Positions 27,193 through 36,959 are shown, counted from the stretch's first letter. The stretch: DNA of 64,000 nucleotides from Segatella copri (GCF_026015625.1 NZ_JAPDVG010000001.1:1612001-1676000), one strand, 5' to 3'. A program made the numbers and translations. Notes: generated by a model from the letters alone, not told the origin.

Positions 27193-29769
27193 ATGACAGA
27201 AACACAACATGTAATTGCACTGAACCCTTATCGCAAGGGCAATAAGGGGAAGGTGTTTTCCAACAGTATGGCGGTGTATGACAAGGTGATTGCATCGCCG
27301 GAAATCAGGAAGATGATTCAACAGATCAGGGGCGAACTGCCTATCCCGAAGGTGAATGCCAACGATGAGGAGGCGGTGAAGAAGGCGCAGGACAGGCTGA
27401 AGAGCGAACTGCCTTTCTTCTGTCCCCACTACGGCATCTTCAAGAACAATGTGCGCAGACAGGAGAATGCCCAGCCCGAGAGCTTCATGTTCCAGACTAT
27501 CATTGACGTGGATGACAGGGAGTATGTAGACAAGGCTATCGAGAAGGCAAGGGAGCTGAACTGCTCTGACAGCATCTGGAACGGCTCGCTGCTGCACCTC
27601 TGCTACAGTGCCCGGAAGAAACTGCACATCGGTATCAGACTGCCGGTGGGAATGACCATCGAGGAGACGCAGAAGGCGTATTGCGAGGCGCTGGGGGTGC
27701 CGTATGACGAGAGCTGCATCACACCCGAGAGAATGATTTATCTTACGGATAAGGACTCGGAAATCTACAGGTCGAAGATGTGGTGCGCCGTGCTGAGCGA
27801 GAAGGAGATTCTGATGCGAAGGCAGGCGTATCTGGACCGCGGACTGACCGTGGACGGAAGAGGGAAAGTTAATAGTTTACAGTTAAAAGTTAATAGCAAT
27901 GACAAGAATAATGAAAATAATAGACTATCGGGCAATGACGGCAATCCTGCTGTTTCTGCTGGCTCTGCTGTTCAGCCTGCCCACCCTGGTGATAGCCATG
28001 GTGCTGATGCTCCTCATATCGGGGATTCTGGAGGCAATCAGAATGCTGGCGGACTGGGAGCCAGGGAGAAGAATCTGATTGCGTTTGACCTCTTTACGCA
28101 GGCTGCCGGACTCGGGGGTATGGAGATTGATACCGTGGGATCGAGACACTCTTCGCTGCTGGCTATCATGAGCGCCGGTGCTTCGAGGGTGATGGAGGAA
28201 GAGGAACTGATGAAGGTGGTGAGGGTGAAAATGCCGAGCTACTATCAGGAGAACGACTGCCATCAGCTGATTCACGACTTCTATGCGAAATATGCTGACA
28301 ATACGAAGCCGATGTCGAGGGAAGTGATGAGGGTGAATGCGCTTGCGGAGCAGAAGGCCAGCCAGCAAGTTAATGGTTTACAGTTGAAAGTTAATAGGGC
28401 TGAGCAACAAGTTAATAGTTTACAGTTAACAGGTAATAGGGCTGATGAGGATTATCCTGACCCGCCGGAGATGCCGAAGAAACTGCCGAAGCTGGTGGAG
28501 CTGCTGATATCGAGGACGCCGGAAATTTATAAGCCGGCTGTGGCGCACGCTATCTTCCCGCCGCTGGCTACGCATCTCTGGAAGACGAGGTTCCGGTATA
28601 TTGACAACGTGGAGCACGAGGCGAGACTGATGACGCTGCTGCTTGCGGGTACCGGAGCGGGTAAGAGCAGCGTGAACAGGCCCATCGATTTCATTATGGA
28701 GGATATCAGGCTGAGGGATGCTGAAAACCTGAAGCGCGAAAAGGCGTGGAAGGATGAGATGCTGCGCAAAGGTGCCAACAAGGATAAGCGCAAGAGACCA
28801 GAAAACCTGATTATCCAGGAGATTGATGCGGATATGACAAACCCGGCTTTCGTGATGAGAACGGCCGAAGCGCAGGAACATTTCCTCTATACTTCGCTCA
28901 ATGAGCTAGACCAGTTTGATGCGCTCAAGGGTAGCGGAAGCCAGCAGTTCCGTATCATGTGTCTTGCCGCAGACCCAGGCAATAAATATGGACAGACTCG
29001 CGTAGGAACGATGAGTGTTACGGAGCGTGTTACCATCCGGTTCAACTGGAATGCATCTACCACCATCCAGAAAGGTCAGCGTTACTTCTCTAAGGTTCTT
29101 ACCGATGGTCCTATCAGCCGTATCAACTTCTGTACCATCCCCGAAAGGGAAATCGGCGAAGATATGCCTGTTTACGGAACTTATGATGAATCGTACCGTG
29201 AGGCGCTGCGGCCTTACATCGAAAATCTGAACAAAGTAACGGGTCTGATTGAGTGTAAGGAGGCGTTTCAGCTTGCCCTCAAACTGAAGGATGAGAATGC
29301 TGAGTTTGCCCGGCTGTCGCAGGACAGAACGTTTGAGAATCTCTCGTTCCGTGCCAACGTCATCGCTTACCTGAAGGCGTGCGTGCTGTATGTAGCCAAT
29401 GGTTGCAAGTGGGAGCCGGAGATTGATGAGTTTATCCGCTGGAGCGAGCAATATGACCTGTACTGCAAGATGCGGTTCTTCGGCGACATGATTGCGAAGG
29501 AGAACTTTACGGCGGAGAGGAGTTCGAAGCGTGGGCCTCAGAATCTTTTACAGATTCTGCCCGATAACTTTACGGCTGCACAGTTGCTTGCCATCCGGCT
29601 GGAGCATGGTTTGGATGCGAAGGGTACCGACATGATGATCAGGCAGTGGCTGCACCGGAATTACATCAGGCGGGCGTATCAGTATACGGGCAAGCGTGAC
29701 AGTTGTGACAGTTGTGACAGTTTTGAGAAGCTTAAGTACCGCCACGACGGTATGGTTATTAAATCTTAA
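27193..29769 (+). CDS. BT4734-like/DUF3987 primase-helicase-like protein
   Basis: An 858-residue protein of the BT4734 N-terminal plus DUF3987 architecture found on Bacteroidota accessory elements. The N-terminal part (about 60-220) has a primase-like acidic pair in [10 protein letters not shown]. The C-terminal part is an ATPase with Walker A GTGAGKSS (about 481-488) and [12 protein letters not shown] helical segments. It probably acts in replication of a mobile element; that is from family knowledge. Three 30-nt copies of an intergenic repeat are present in frame in the linker, giving V-N-S/G-L-Q-L repeats. Arg codons are mostly AGA/AGG up to about 28,900 and mostly CGT/CGC afterwards, suggesting a mosaic gene. 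Confidence 0.75.
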   Translation: MTETQHVIALNPYRKGNKGKVFSNSMAVYDKVIASPEIRKMIQQIRGELPIPKVNANDEEAVKKAQDRLKSELPFFCPHYGIFKNNVRRQENAQPESFMFQTIIDVDDREYVDKAIEKARELNCSDSIWNGSLLHLCYSARKKLHIGIRLPVGMTIEETQKAYCEALGVPYDESCITPERMIYLTDKDSEIYRSKMWCAVLSEKEILMRRQAYLDRGLTVDGRGKVNSLQLKVNSNDKNNENNRLSGNDGNPAVSAGSAVQPAHPGDSHGADAPHIGDSGGNQNAGGLGAREKNLIAFDLFTQAAGLGGMEIDTVGSRHSSLLAIMSAGASRVMEEEELMKVVRVKMPSYYQENDCHQLIHDFYAKYADNTKPMSREVMRVNALAEQKASQQVNGLQLKVNRAEQQVNSLQLTGNRADEDYPDPPEMPKKLPKLVELLISRTPEIYKPAVAHAIFPPLATHLWKTRFRYIDNVEHEARLMTLLLAGTGAGKSSVNRPIDFIMEDIRLRDAENLKREKAWKDEMLRKGANKDKRKRPENLIIQEIDADMTNPAFVMRTAEAQEHFLYTSLNELDQFDALKGSGSQQFRIMCLAADPGNKYGQTRVGTMSVTERVTIRFNWNASTTIQKGQRYFSKVLTDGPISRINFCTIPEREIGEDMPVYGTYDESYREALRPYIENLNKVTGLIECKEAFQLALKLKDENAEFARLSQDRTFENLSFRANVIAYLKACVLYVANGCKWEPEIDEFIRWSEQYDLYCKMRFFGDMIAKENFTAERSSKRGPQNLLQILPDNFTAAQLLAIRLEHGLDAKGTDMMIRQWLHRNYIRRAYQYTGKRDSCDSCDSFEKLKYRHDGMVIKS
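27867..27896 (+). repeat. in-frame copy 1 of an intergenic A/T repeat
   Basis: Contains AGTTAATAGTTTACAGTTAA followed by AAGTTAATAG; the 20-mer occurs exactly (reverse strand) at 58580-58599 in an intergenic repeat. Confidence 0.8.
28368..28439 (+). repeat. in-frame copies 2 and 3 of the same repeat
   Basis: Copies at 28368-28397 and 28410-28439 are spaced 42 nt (14 codons) apart and keep the reading frame, encoding [11 protein letters not shown] and [11 protein letters not shown]. Confidence 0.8.
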
Positions 29770-29783
29770 ATTTATTTTTACTT

Positions 29784-30344
29784 ATGCTGATAGTTTTAAA
29801 ACGTATAGCGAAGAAGAAGACCTACACGATAGGTCGCCTTTACATCCTGAAGGATGAGGATGTGAAGAAGCGCACGATTGAGAGTGTGAACAAGTGCAGG
29901 GGGCTGAAGACGGTGTGCGAGGTGCCCCAGGAGAAGCTGAATGCGGACTCGTATTTCTGTGATACGATGGAGCCGTGCTGGCGCAATCTTCTGGGTGTGG
30001 AGCTGAGTCCTGCCGAGGAGAATGTGCGGTTGGGGCGTGTATCGGGCAAGAAGGCGCAGAAGATGAAGGGCAAGACGGCGATACCTGAGGGTACTTATCC
30101 GCTGGTGATCAGCAAATCGCCGAGTTTTAAGATGTGGTTGCCGCTGCTGCTGGGTGTCCCCAATTTTGAGGGCATCCGCATTCATGCCGGCAATTATCCC
30201 GATGATACGCAGGGTTGCATCCTGGTGGGTGAGAACCGTGTAAAAGGCATGGTTGTGAACTCCCGCATCTGGCTCCACCGCCTCATCAATGCCATCACCG
30301 CTGCGAGAGACAGGGATGAGAGCATTTGGGGAACGATTTTGTAA
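29784..30344 (+). CDS. DUF5675 family protein
   Basis: A 186-residue protein 14 nt after the DUF3987 gene. The DUF5675 core is visible as [10 protein letters not shown] followed by [20 protein letters not shown] (about 131-150), with conserved His and Cys in an arrangement reminiscent of L,D-transpeptidase or lysin-like enzymes of phages. No signal peptide is seen, so it acts in the cytosol or needs another export route. Context suggests part of a phage-derived replication/lysis cassette. Family call is good; activity is unproven. Confidence 0.7.
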   Translation: MLIVLKRIAKKKTYTIGRLYILKDEDVKKRTIESVNKCRGLKTVCEVPQEKLNADSYFCDTMEPCWRNLLGVELSPAEENVRLGRVSGKKAQKMKGKTAIPEGTYPLVISKSPSFKMWLPLLLGVPNFEGIRIHAGNYPDDTQGCILVGENRVKGMVVNSRIWLHRLINAITAARDRDESIWGTIL

Positions 30345-30357
30345 TGATTAGTGATTA

Positions 30358-30607
30358 ACTGAACTTTCGCATGTGGTTCAAGTACGGGCTGAAGGCCCAA
30401 AAGCTTCTAGCCCAGGGCATCGCCCTGGGTATAATGGCAATCAGTAAGGCGCCCTGTAAGGGCAAAAGCTTTATGTTTTGCCTGGAGTTTTAAAGCTTTT
30501 GCCCTTACAGGGCGACAGGTTTGCGTCCGTAATTACCCAGGGCGATGCCCTGGGCTAGGAGCTTCTGCCCTTTCAGGGCGTGTGGAGCTTACATGCGAAA
30601 CTTCAGT
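30358..30607. repeat. large REP-like inverted repeat (two arms)
   Basis: The left end ACTGAACTTTCGCATG is mirrored by CATGCGAAACTTCAGT at the right end. Each arm also holds smaller palindromes (CCCAGGGCATCGCCCTGGG-type, GCCCTGTAAGGGC-type). It can fold into a cruciform of about 250 nt. It fills the gap between the DUF5675 and BRO genes and is the full form of the arm at 490-606. Confidence 0.85.
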
Positions 30608-30634
30608 GATTAATTTTTAATACATTTTTATATC

Positions 30635-31621
30635 ATGGAAAGAAATTATAAAACAAAAAAAGAAGAGATGAAGAATGAAAAGACAGCGGGGAATGCTGTC
30701 GTGTTTGAAAACCCTGAATTCGGTAAGATTCTTACTCAGACCGATGAAAACGGGGAGCCTTTGTTCTGTGCGAAGGATGTCTGCGATATACTGGGGTACA
30801 AGAAATCTTATAACGCTGTATATCAGTTCGTTAACCCACATGACACCTTAAAACAAGGGGCATGGGTAGTGACAGGTATTAAGAAGGATGGAAGTGAAGC
30901 TAAGCGATGGTCTCAAGTGCTTTTCGTCAACGAGAGCGGATTCTATGCTTTGGTTCTCGGGTCCAAGCTTCCAACGGCGGTGAAGTTCAAAAACTGGGTT
31001 ACTTCCGAGGTGCTGCCACAGATTCGCAAGACGGGCGGTTATATTCCGGTAAAGCAGGGCGAGAGTGATGAGGAGACGATCCGGCATGCTGAAGAGATTC
31101 TCAGAGCTACACTCAAGGAGAAGGAGAATCTGCTGAAAAACCAGCAGGTGCAGATTGATCAGCAGAAGAAACTCATCGGAGAACAGGATACGGAGATTCG
31201 TCGGCTGAACGGTGTGGTGGACGAACAGGTGGTTTGCATCGCCAAGAACGGTGAGAACATCATCCAGTTGGAGAATCAGGTGGATCATCTTCTGCCGAAG
31301 GCGCTCTACACCGACAATGTGCTCAACTCTGTTTCCTGCTATACCACCACGCAGATAGCGAAGGAGCTGGGTATCACGGCACAGGAGTTGAACCGCCAGC
31401 TCTGTGCCCTTCATATCCAGTACTACCAGAGCGGCCAGTATCTTCTCTATGCTGATTATGCCCACATGGGCCTGGCGAAGAGCCGCACCCGCTACTCTAC
31501 CCTCCCCGACCCTCACTGCGATGGGGCACAGGAGAAGCTGGGCACCGCCTACACCCACACCTACCTCGTATGGACAGAAAGAGGAAGGAAGTTCATACAT
31601 CTATTAAAGGTAAAAAAGTAA
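30635..31621 (+). CDS. BRO-N/KilAC phage antirepressor-like protein
   Basis: A 328-residue protein. The N-terminal BRO domain is seen at about 30-125 (AKDVCDILGYKKSYNAVYQF, then SEVLPQIRKTGGY), a coiled-coil segment follows (about 140-215), and the C-terminal KilAC-like domain has TTTQIAKELGITAQELN with WTERGRKFIH. Such proteins act as DNA-binding antirepressors in phages. The start is uncertain: MERNYK at 30635 or MKNEK at 30668, the latter preceded by an AGAAGAG-like site. It is probably a phage remnant of the accessory cassette. Confidence 0.8.
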   Translation: MERNYKTKKEEMKNEKTAGNAVVFENPEFGKILTQTDENGEPLFCAKDVCDILGYKKSYNAVYQFVNPHDTLKQGAWVVTGIKKDGSEAKRWSQVLFVNESGFYALVLGSKLPTAVKFKNWVTSEVLPQIRKTGGYIPVKQGESDEETIRHAEEILRATLKEKENLLKNQQVQIDQQKKLIGEQDTEIRRLNGVVDEQVVCIAKNGENIIQLENQVDHLLPKALYTDNVLNSVSCYTTTQIAKELGITAQELNRQLCALHIQYYQSGQYLLYADYAHMGLAKSRTRYSTLPDPHCDGAQEKLGTAYTHTYLVWTERGRKFIHLLKVKK

Positions 31622-31677
31622 AAAGGTAAAAAGAGCCTAGCGGGGGTAAGCTAGCTAGGGCTCTTTTTACCTTTTTT
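31620..31677. terminator. long bidirectional terminator-like hairpin
   Basis: AAAAAGGTAAAAAGAGCC pairs with GGCTCTTTTTACCTTTTTT around a short GC loop. It starts at the BRO stop codon and ends in a T-tract. Confidence 0.75.
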
Positions 31678-31679
31678 AG

Positions 31680-31799
31680 GAGGACCAGCGATGGAATCGC
31701 TGGGGACGGGGGCAGGAAGGGGGAAAGCCTCTTCCTGCCCCTTTCTGCCTATTCCTGCCCCGTTGCGCCCCGTTCCCAGCGATTCCATCGCTGGTCCTC
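31680..31799. repeat. REP-like palindrome with a nested palindrome
   Basis: Arms GAGGACCAGCGATGGAATCG and CGATTCCATCGCTGGTCCTC are perfect complements. Each arm contains CCAGCGATGGAATCGCTGG, itself near-palindromic, so it may be a cruciform with side hairpins. Confidence 0.8.
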
Positions 31800-31819
31800 A
31801 AAAAAAAAGGGGAGAAAAA

Positions 31820-31851
31820 TTTGGTAATTAGTGAATAAAGCCGTAACTTTG
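31820..31851 (+). promoter_or_regulatory. promoter of the MATE gene
   Basis: TTTG at 31820-31823 and TAACTTTG at 31844-31851 are 20 nt apart; the ATG is at 31901. Confidence 0.65.
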
Positions 31852-31900
31852 CATGCTCTTAAGCAGAATAAAGGAAATAGATTAGTAATTAAAAGCAAAT

Positions 31901-33265
31901 ATGAATAATCATACGACATCAATAACGACGAACAAGAAACATCACTACCGGGAACTGCTGGCTATCGGCATTCCTATCATCATAGGACAGCTGGGTACCA
32001 TCATCCTGGGATTTGCTGATACGCTGATGATTGGCCATCACAGTACACCCGAACTGGCGGCTGCCGGACTGGTGAACAATATCTTCGGTCTCGTTTTCGT
32101 ATCCTATATGGGATTCACCTACGGACTCACTCCAATCATCGGACGGCTCTACGGCGAGGAACGGACCGACTGCATCGGACAGAAAGTGCGCAATGCCTTC
32201 TGTGCCAACATGCTGACGGGCATCATCTTCACCCTCGCCCTCATTGTGCTCTACCTGAATCTGGGGCGCATCGGACAGCCTGAAGAGCTGCTCTCACTCA
32301 TCCGTCCTTACTTTCTGGTAAACCTCGCCTCGGTGCTCTTCATGGGCATCTTCTTCACGATGAAGCAATTTCTTGACGGACTCGGACAGACCAAGGTGGC
32401 GATGTGGGCGATGATTGGCGGCAACGTAATCAATATTCTGGGCAACTGGGTACTGATTTACGGTGTGGCGGGCTTCCCAGAACTGGGATTGCTGGGAGCC
32501 GGTATTTCGACGCTGGTGAGCCGTATTCTGATGGCACTGGCGATGGTGGGCATACTGATGACGGGCAAGAATTTCGGGGAATACAGACGCGATATTCTGC
32601 ACAGTTCTCTGACCAAGGCTGACTTCAGGGAGATGAACCGGTTGGGCTGGCCTGTGGCGCTGCAGCTAGGCATGGAATCGGCTGCTTTCACGCTGAGCTG
32701 TGTGATGGTGGGCTGGCTGGGAACCATTCCGCTGGCGGCTCATCAGGTGATGATTACCCTCTCGCAGCTCTTCTATCTCGTGCTTTCGGGCATGGCGGCT
32801 GCGCTGGCTATCCGCGTGAGTCATTTTATGGGTCAGAAGGACTACGGGGCAGTTCGCCGCAATGCCTACGACGGTTTCCGGCTGAACCTGCTGTTCTCGC
32901 TGTGTATGGGTTTGCCGGTGCTCCTGCTTCGCCATCAGATAGGTGGCTGGTTTAATGATAATGTGGAGGTGCAGGCGTATGTGGCTACGCTGATTATCCT
33001 GTTGATGGTATATCAGTTTGGCGACGGACTGCAGTATACCTTTGCCAACGCGCTGCGCGGCATCGCCTGTGTGAAGCCGATGGTGCTCTATGCCTTCATC
33101 GCCTATTTCGTCATCTCCTTGCCGCTGGGCTACACCCTAGGTTTCCCTTGCGGCCTAGGCATTCTGGGCATCTGGTTAGCCTTTCCGTTTGGTCTGACCA
33201 TAGCGGGAGAAATGTATCGCAGAAGATTTGAGAAGGAACTGAAGAAGATTGAAAAAGAAAAGTAA
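31901..33265 (+). CDS. MATE-family multidrug/cation efflux transporter
   Basis: A 454-residue integral membrane protein with about twelve hydrophobic helices in two MatE repeats. The family segments GIPIIIGQLGTIILGFADTL (about 23-42) and GAGISTLVSRILMALAMVG support it. MATE proteins export drugs or metabolites with Na+ or H+; the substrate cannot be read from sequence. A short Lys-rich tail and an A-rich 3' region follow. It is transcribed from its own promoter and ends convergent with the nusB operon. Confidence 0.9.
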   Translation: MNNHTTSITTNKKHHYRELLAIGIPIIIGQLGTIILGFADTLMIGHHSTPELAAAGLVNNIFGLVFVSYMGFTYGLTPIIGRLYGEERTDCIGQKVRNAFCANMLTGIIFTLALIVLYLNLGRIGQPEELLSLIRPYFLVNLASVLFMGIFFTMKQFLDGLGQTKVAMWAMIGGNVINILGNWVLIYGVAGFPELGLLGAGISTLVSRILMALAMVGILMTGKNFGEYRRDILHSSLTKADFREMNRLGWPVALQLGMESAAFTLSCVMVGWLGTIPLAAHQVMITLSQLFYLVLSGMAAALAIRVSHFMGQKDYGAVRRNAYDGFRLNLLFSLCMGLPVLLLRHQIGGWFNDNVEVQAYVATLIILLMVYQFGDGLQYTFANALRGIACVKPMVLYAFIAYFVISLPLGYTLGFPCGLGILGIWLAFPFGLTIAGEMYRRRFEKELKKIEKEK

Positions 33266-33327
33266 AAAAGAAAAGTAAAAAAAAGAAAGAAAAGAGAGAA
33301 AGAAGATTGAAAAAGAAATAAATGTAC

Positions 33328-33366
33328 GAAAAAGGCTCCTGCAAGTGTTGCAGGAGCCTTTTTTAT
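33328..33366. terminator. bidirectional terminator between MATE and DUF5606
   Basis: AAAAAGGCTCCTGCAA pairs with TTGCAGGAGCCTTTTTT around GTG. It can serve both converging genes. Confidence 0.85.
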
Positions 33367-33395
33367 TGTTATATGCTAACTCTGATAAATGATTC

Positions 33396-33845
33396 TTATT
33401 CAGCAGTTTGCTCAGCACGATCATCTACGTTCTCACCCTCTGTAGGAGCGAGAGTAGCCTTGAAATCGGTGATGCCGTACTTAGCAAGAATGTTGTACCA
33501 CTGGAGGAGCTTCTTGATATCGCTGTCGTGAACACGGTCGCGATCGTAGTTAGGAAGAACCTCAGCAAAATAAGCGTGGAGCTCAGCAACAGGCGCCTTC
33601 TTGTAGTTGAAAGTGCTAGGCTTGCCCTCTTCCTTCTTGCTTACGCTGTCGAGCACTTCCCAGAGTGGCACCTCATCAGCATCTGTATACATAGCGATGT
33701 CACCAAGGCTTGTTACACGGTCGGTAGCGAAAGCTGGGATACGCTTGTGAGTCTCATCGAGTGTTTCTACGATGAGGTTTCTGTTACCTCTTGATACCAA
33801 TTTATAAAGGCCTGGTTTGCCTGCAATTGAAAGGATTGTTTCCAT
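33396..33845 (-). CDS. DUF5606 domain protein
   Basis: A 149-residue cytosolic protein with the DUF5606 pattern (ILSIAGKPGLYKLVSRGNR and a VHDSDIKKLLQWYNIL helix). Its role is unknown. It is the last gene of the nusB-yajC-ybbR-coaE-DUF5606 operon, 11 nt after coaE. The C-terminus is acidic and low-complexity. A terminator follows. Confidence 0.8.
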   Translation of the reverse strand: METILSIAGKPGLYKLVSRGNRNLIVETLDETHKRIPAFATDRVTSLGDIAMYTDADEVPLWEVLDSVSKKEEGKPSTFNYKKAPVAELHAYFAEVLPNYDRDRVHDSDIKKLLQWYNILAKYGITDFKATLAPTEGENVDDRAEQTAE

Positions 33846-33856
33846 TGTCTTTTCTA

Positions 33857-34432
33857 TTATTCTTTATTATTAATGATATCCAATAATTTCCTTACCTGTG
33901 CTTCGATATCCTGCTCGCCATCGTTCACGATTTCGAAATCGGAGCGGGCTGCAAGTTCTTCCTGCGGCATGACGGCATCTATCCACTGCTGCGCCTTCTC
34001 TGCCGGGATATGGTCGCGCTGCATGATGCGCTGGATGCGGACCGGGACGGGAGCCGTTACGCAGACCACGAAATCGAGGTGGATACGGCGGTAGAAACCG
34101 CTATCGAAGAGGATGGCACTCTCCATCCACTCATAGCTGCTCTGCTCGAAATCGCGCGCCACAGCCGGATGAACTACATCGTTGACAGCCTGCTTGTTAG
34201 CCTCGCCAGCCAGCAGAAACTGAGCCAGCACGGGCTTCTGCAAAACGCCCTCTGCGCTGTAAACCTGCTCGCCCACCAGCTTCTTCAAACCAGCCTGCAA
34301 GCGGGCATCGGTGCGCATGAGCCGCTTAGCCTCAGCATCGCAGTCGTAGACCCGGATGCCCTGTTTCTCCAATATCCGGCACACATAGCTCTTTCCGCTA
34401 CCTATACCGCCCGTTATCGCTATCTTCATCAT
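33857..34432 (-). CDS. coaE: dephospho-CoA kinase
   Basis: A 191-residue P-loop kinase for the last step of coenzyme A synthesis: ATP + dephospho-CoA to CoA. The P-loop GGIGSGKS (8-15), the DCDAEAKRLM segment, the catalytic-lid segment RIQRIMQRDHIPAEKAQQWI, and the usual length of about 200 residues all fit. MM at the start leaves one-codon ambiguity. It lies between ybbR and DUF5606, typical for Bacteroidales. Confidence 0.95.
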   Translation of the reverse strand: MMKIAITGGIGSGKSYVCRILEKQGIRVYDCDAEAKRLMRTDARLQAGLKKLVGEQVYSAEGVLQKPVLAQFLLAGEANKQAVNDVVHPAVARDFEQSSYEWMESAILFDSGFYRRIHLDFVVCVTAPVPVRIQRIMQRDHIPAEKAQQWIDAVMPQEELAARSDFEIVNDGEQDIEAQVRKLLDIINNKE

Positions 34433-34473
34433 AGTAGAAAAACTATCAACTATAAACTATCAATTATCAACTA

Positions 34474-35454
34474 TCATTGCTGTTCCAGCAGATAATCTAC
34501 CGTTTCCAGTTCGAGATGCGCCTTGCTCACCGAGCGCGGCACGCTGCGCAACTGGAGTTTGCACTTGTCAGAAGGGTTGTTAGCCAGATCGTTATAATCT
34601 ACTACCACCTTAAACTGGCTCGGCTTGATGGTTCTGAAGAGGCTGGCTCCGATGGTGAATTTTACCGCCACTTTAGACGGGAAGGTACGGAGCACCATGT
34701 TATCAGGCATGTTGATGGCCGTAACAGGCACATCGACCGACTCTTCGGTAAGCACATCAGGATATACCGCCAGACGCACCATCTGAGGCACAATCTTCAT
34801 GCCACGTATCTTCTTGATAGGTACGTTGCGATGAATGGTATCCTGCAGGTTGCGCAGGTTGAACGGCTCGATTTCTACCGATTCCAACTCATCGAGCTGC
34901 TTCTTGTTGGCATAAACCGTAACCGTAGACGGCAGGAATTCGGTATGTGCCAGATAATAGCTCTTGCTGGTTGTAATCTTACCTCTGAACACCACAGGCA
35001 CTCGCTTGGAAGAGCCGTAGGTGAAGAAGAAATCGTATTTTGCCGGCTTGATGGAGATCAGTTTGGTAGAGCCATAGAGCAGGGATGCCACCTGTTTCTG
35101 CACATCAGCCATCGGAATCTGTCCCGTTCCCGTTTCCTCGTCGGCATAATTGGCAAACCGGAATGTGAGCGGATGAATCTTGCCTCCGTAAGCATAGGTA
35201 ACGAGTGTGAATCCCTTATCGCGTACCGTAATATGCACGGTATCAGGGAGTTCGCCGGTTATCACCGCATTGCGGGGCACGCCGGTTAACTGCACAGGAA
35301 TATTGAATTCTCTCTCGGTAGTCTCATTGAGCGTCATCATCAGCCAGAAGATGCCGCTGAGAGCGAGAAAGAACAAAAAAATCAGAAACTCCTTATTCAG
35401 ACCACTGAACAGGAAGTTTCTGACAGCTTTTAATATGCTCTTGATACTATGCAT
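34474..35454 (-). CDS. YbbR-like domain protein (CdaR-type)
   Basis: A 326-residue protein with one N-terminal membrane helix (FLIFLFFLALSGIFWLMMTL) and extracytoplasmic YbbR-like repeats. In Firmicutes YbbR/CdaR modulates a cyclic-di-AMP synthase; here the role is unknown. The start MHSIKS at 35454 is chosen over the upstream MLMQL because it overlaps the yajC stop by 8 nt (ATGCATAG), typical of coupled genes. Confidence 0.8.
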   Translation of the reverse strand: MHSIKSILKAVRNFLFSGLNKEFLIFLFFLALSGIFWLMMTLNETTEREFNIPVQLTGVPRNAVITGELPDTVHITVRDKGFTLVTYAYGGKIHPLTFRFANYADEETGTGQIPMADVQKQVASLLYGSTKLISIKPAKYDFFFTYGSSKRVPVVFRGKITTSKSYYLAHTEFLPSTVTVYANKKQLDELESVEIEPFNLRNLQDTIHRNVPIKKIRGMKIVPQMVRLAVYPDVLTEESVDVPVTAINMPDNMVLRTFPSKVAVKFTIGASLFRTIKPSQFKVVVDYNDLANNPSDKCKLQLRSVPRSVSKAHLELETVDYLLEQQ

Positions 35455-35761
35455 TAGGTGTCTGACTAGCTGCATCAGCAAACACGTAGCCCTTAGCTAC
35501 AGTGATTACCACGCCACGAGCTATCTCAACATCAACGGTATTAGCCTCGAGGTTAACACGCTTAACAGTGCCGTAAACACCGCCGCCTGTAACCACCTTG
35601 GTACCCTCTGCCAAAGCATTCTGGAACTTGCGGATTTCCTTCTGCTTCTTCTGCTGAGGACGGATCATAAAGAACCACATGATAGCGAAGATAGCTACCA
35701 TCATGATGAGAAAACTCATGCTGCTACCACCGGCAGCTGCTTGCAATACTAAATTTGTCAT
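35447..35761 (-). CDS. yajC: preprotein translocase accessory subunit YajC
   Basis: A 104-residue YajC: a single membrane helix (about 15-35, MSFLIMMVAIFAIMWFFM) followed by the conserved RPQQKKQKEIRKFQNALAEG and a small KOW-like domain (KVVTGGGVYGTVKRV). It assists SecDF in the inner membrane. It lies downstream of nusB (78-nt gap) and overlaps ybbR. Confidence 0.95.
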   Translation of the reverse strand: MTNLVLQAAAGGSSMSFLIMMVAIFAIMWFFMIRPQQKKQKEIRKFQNALAEGTKVVTGGGVYGTVKRVNLEANTVDVEIARGVVITVAKGYVFADAASQTPNA

Positions 35762-35839
35762 GTCGTTAAAGTATTATCTATTATTATTTTATGTTCTATA
35801 TATAAATAAGGTGTGACCTGTAAGAAAGGCCTCCGTTAT

Positions 35840-36901
35840 TTACTCACCCTTGCCCGGAGCGCGGTGAATGCGCGGACGATGGCCAGCTGGGCGCTGAGAA
35901 GCTGGGCGCTGGTTGCCGGCATGTTCGCCGTGCTGTGCATGCGGCTTACGCTCAGGCATCTCCTTCTGGATGAGGTTGCGGCTGATGAGCTCGCGGCAGA
36001 TGCTGTCGAGCATACCGTTAACATAACCGCCGCTTCGAGGAGTGCTGTATGCCTTGGCGAGTTCTACATACTCGTTGATAGTGACGGTAGCCGGGATGCC
36101 AGGGAAGTTCATCACCTCAGCGATGGCAATCTGCATGATAATCACATCCATATAGGCAAGACGTGAGAAATCCCAGTTGCGCAAAGCCTCGCTCATATAG
36201 CGCTGGTAGGTATCGCAGTTGAGGATGGTAGCACGGAAGAGCTTGCGTGCAAACTCTCTGTCTTCAGCATCCTTATATTCCGGCAGCAATTCCTGCTTGG
36301 CCTTAGCTTCCGGGTCGAAACGCTTGATAGTCTTCAATACGAAAGTATCTATGATATCCTTGTCATCGTTCCAGTAGAGGCTCTTCTCCTCGAGGAATGC
36401 ATCAAGCTCTTCATTATTCTGAATGAACTGCTTGTAGATGCGGCGCCATACCTCACGGTCGCGGCTGTACTCGTCGAGATCGGCGAGTTCCTCATCAATA
36501 GCACCGCTGACATAATCAGCATAGAGATCACTAGACGTAATCGCAGTATACACTTTGCGCACCATTTCGATATCCTCATCCCAGTTGGAATGCTTAACAT
36601 CTATCCATTCGAGCAGCATCTTGTTCTCTTCGAGCTGCAGAGCGAACTTATTGAATGCGAAACGTGGTGAAGGTTCCTGCTCACCCTCTCTCTTGGCACG
36701 GGCTACATCTACATCGTAGCGCTTGCGTGCCTCCTGGGTGATGGCAACGATGAGCTGCAACATGTAGTTGTACAAATCGTATGACTTGGAGAGACTAAAC
36801 ATCAGCTCCTTCTCAGCGTTCTCCATGTTATGATCGCTGTTTTGATAGTATGCGTAGGTTAACTGCACAATCTTACGTCTTATCAAATCCCTATTAATCA
36901 T
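35840..36901 (-). CDS. nusB: transcription antitermination factor NusB (long Bacteroidota type)
   Basis: A 353-residue protein. The C-terminal half carries the NusB fold (FARKLFRATILNCDTYQRYM, then MQIAIAEVMNFPGIPATVTI and NEYVELAKAYSTPRSGGYVN). Residues 1-210 form an extra helical region typical of Bacteroidota NusB, and a His/Arg/Pro-rich tail follows residue 325. The role in rRNA antitermination is from the family. First gene of the operon with yajC. Confidence 0.9.
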   Translation of the reverse strand: MINRDLIRRKIVQLTYAYYQNSDHNMENAEKELMFSLSKSYDLYNYMLQLIVAITQEARKRYDVDVARAKREGEQEPSPRFAFNKFALQLEENKMLLEWIDVKHSNWDEDIEMVRKVYTAITSSDLYADYVSGAIDEELADLDEYSRDREVWRRIYKQFIQNNEELDAFLEEKSLYWNDDKDIIDTFVLKTIKRFDPEAKAKQELLPEYKDAEDREFARKLFRATILNCDTYQRYMSEALRNWDFSRLAYMDVIIMQIAIAEVMNFPGIPATVTINEYVELAKAYSTPRSGGYVNGMLDSICRELISRNLIQKEMPERKPHAQHGEHAGNQRPASQRPAGHRPRIHRAPGKGE

Positions 36902-36951
36902 TCTCTAATGTTTTTAAAAGATTCATTTATTAAATTACCTAATACGCTTGC

Positions 36952-36959
36952 AAAAATAC
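36952..36959 (-). promoter_or_regulatory. -7 box of the nusB operon
   Basis: TATTTTTG on the minus strand, about 50 nt before the nusB ATG. Confidence 0.45.

Noticed and set aside
33857..34432. Alternative reading of the coaE region as a 161-codon plus-strand gene (34010-34495)
   Set aside because: The minus strand carries a clear P-loop kinase; the plus frame has no motif.
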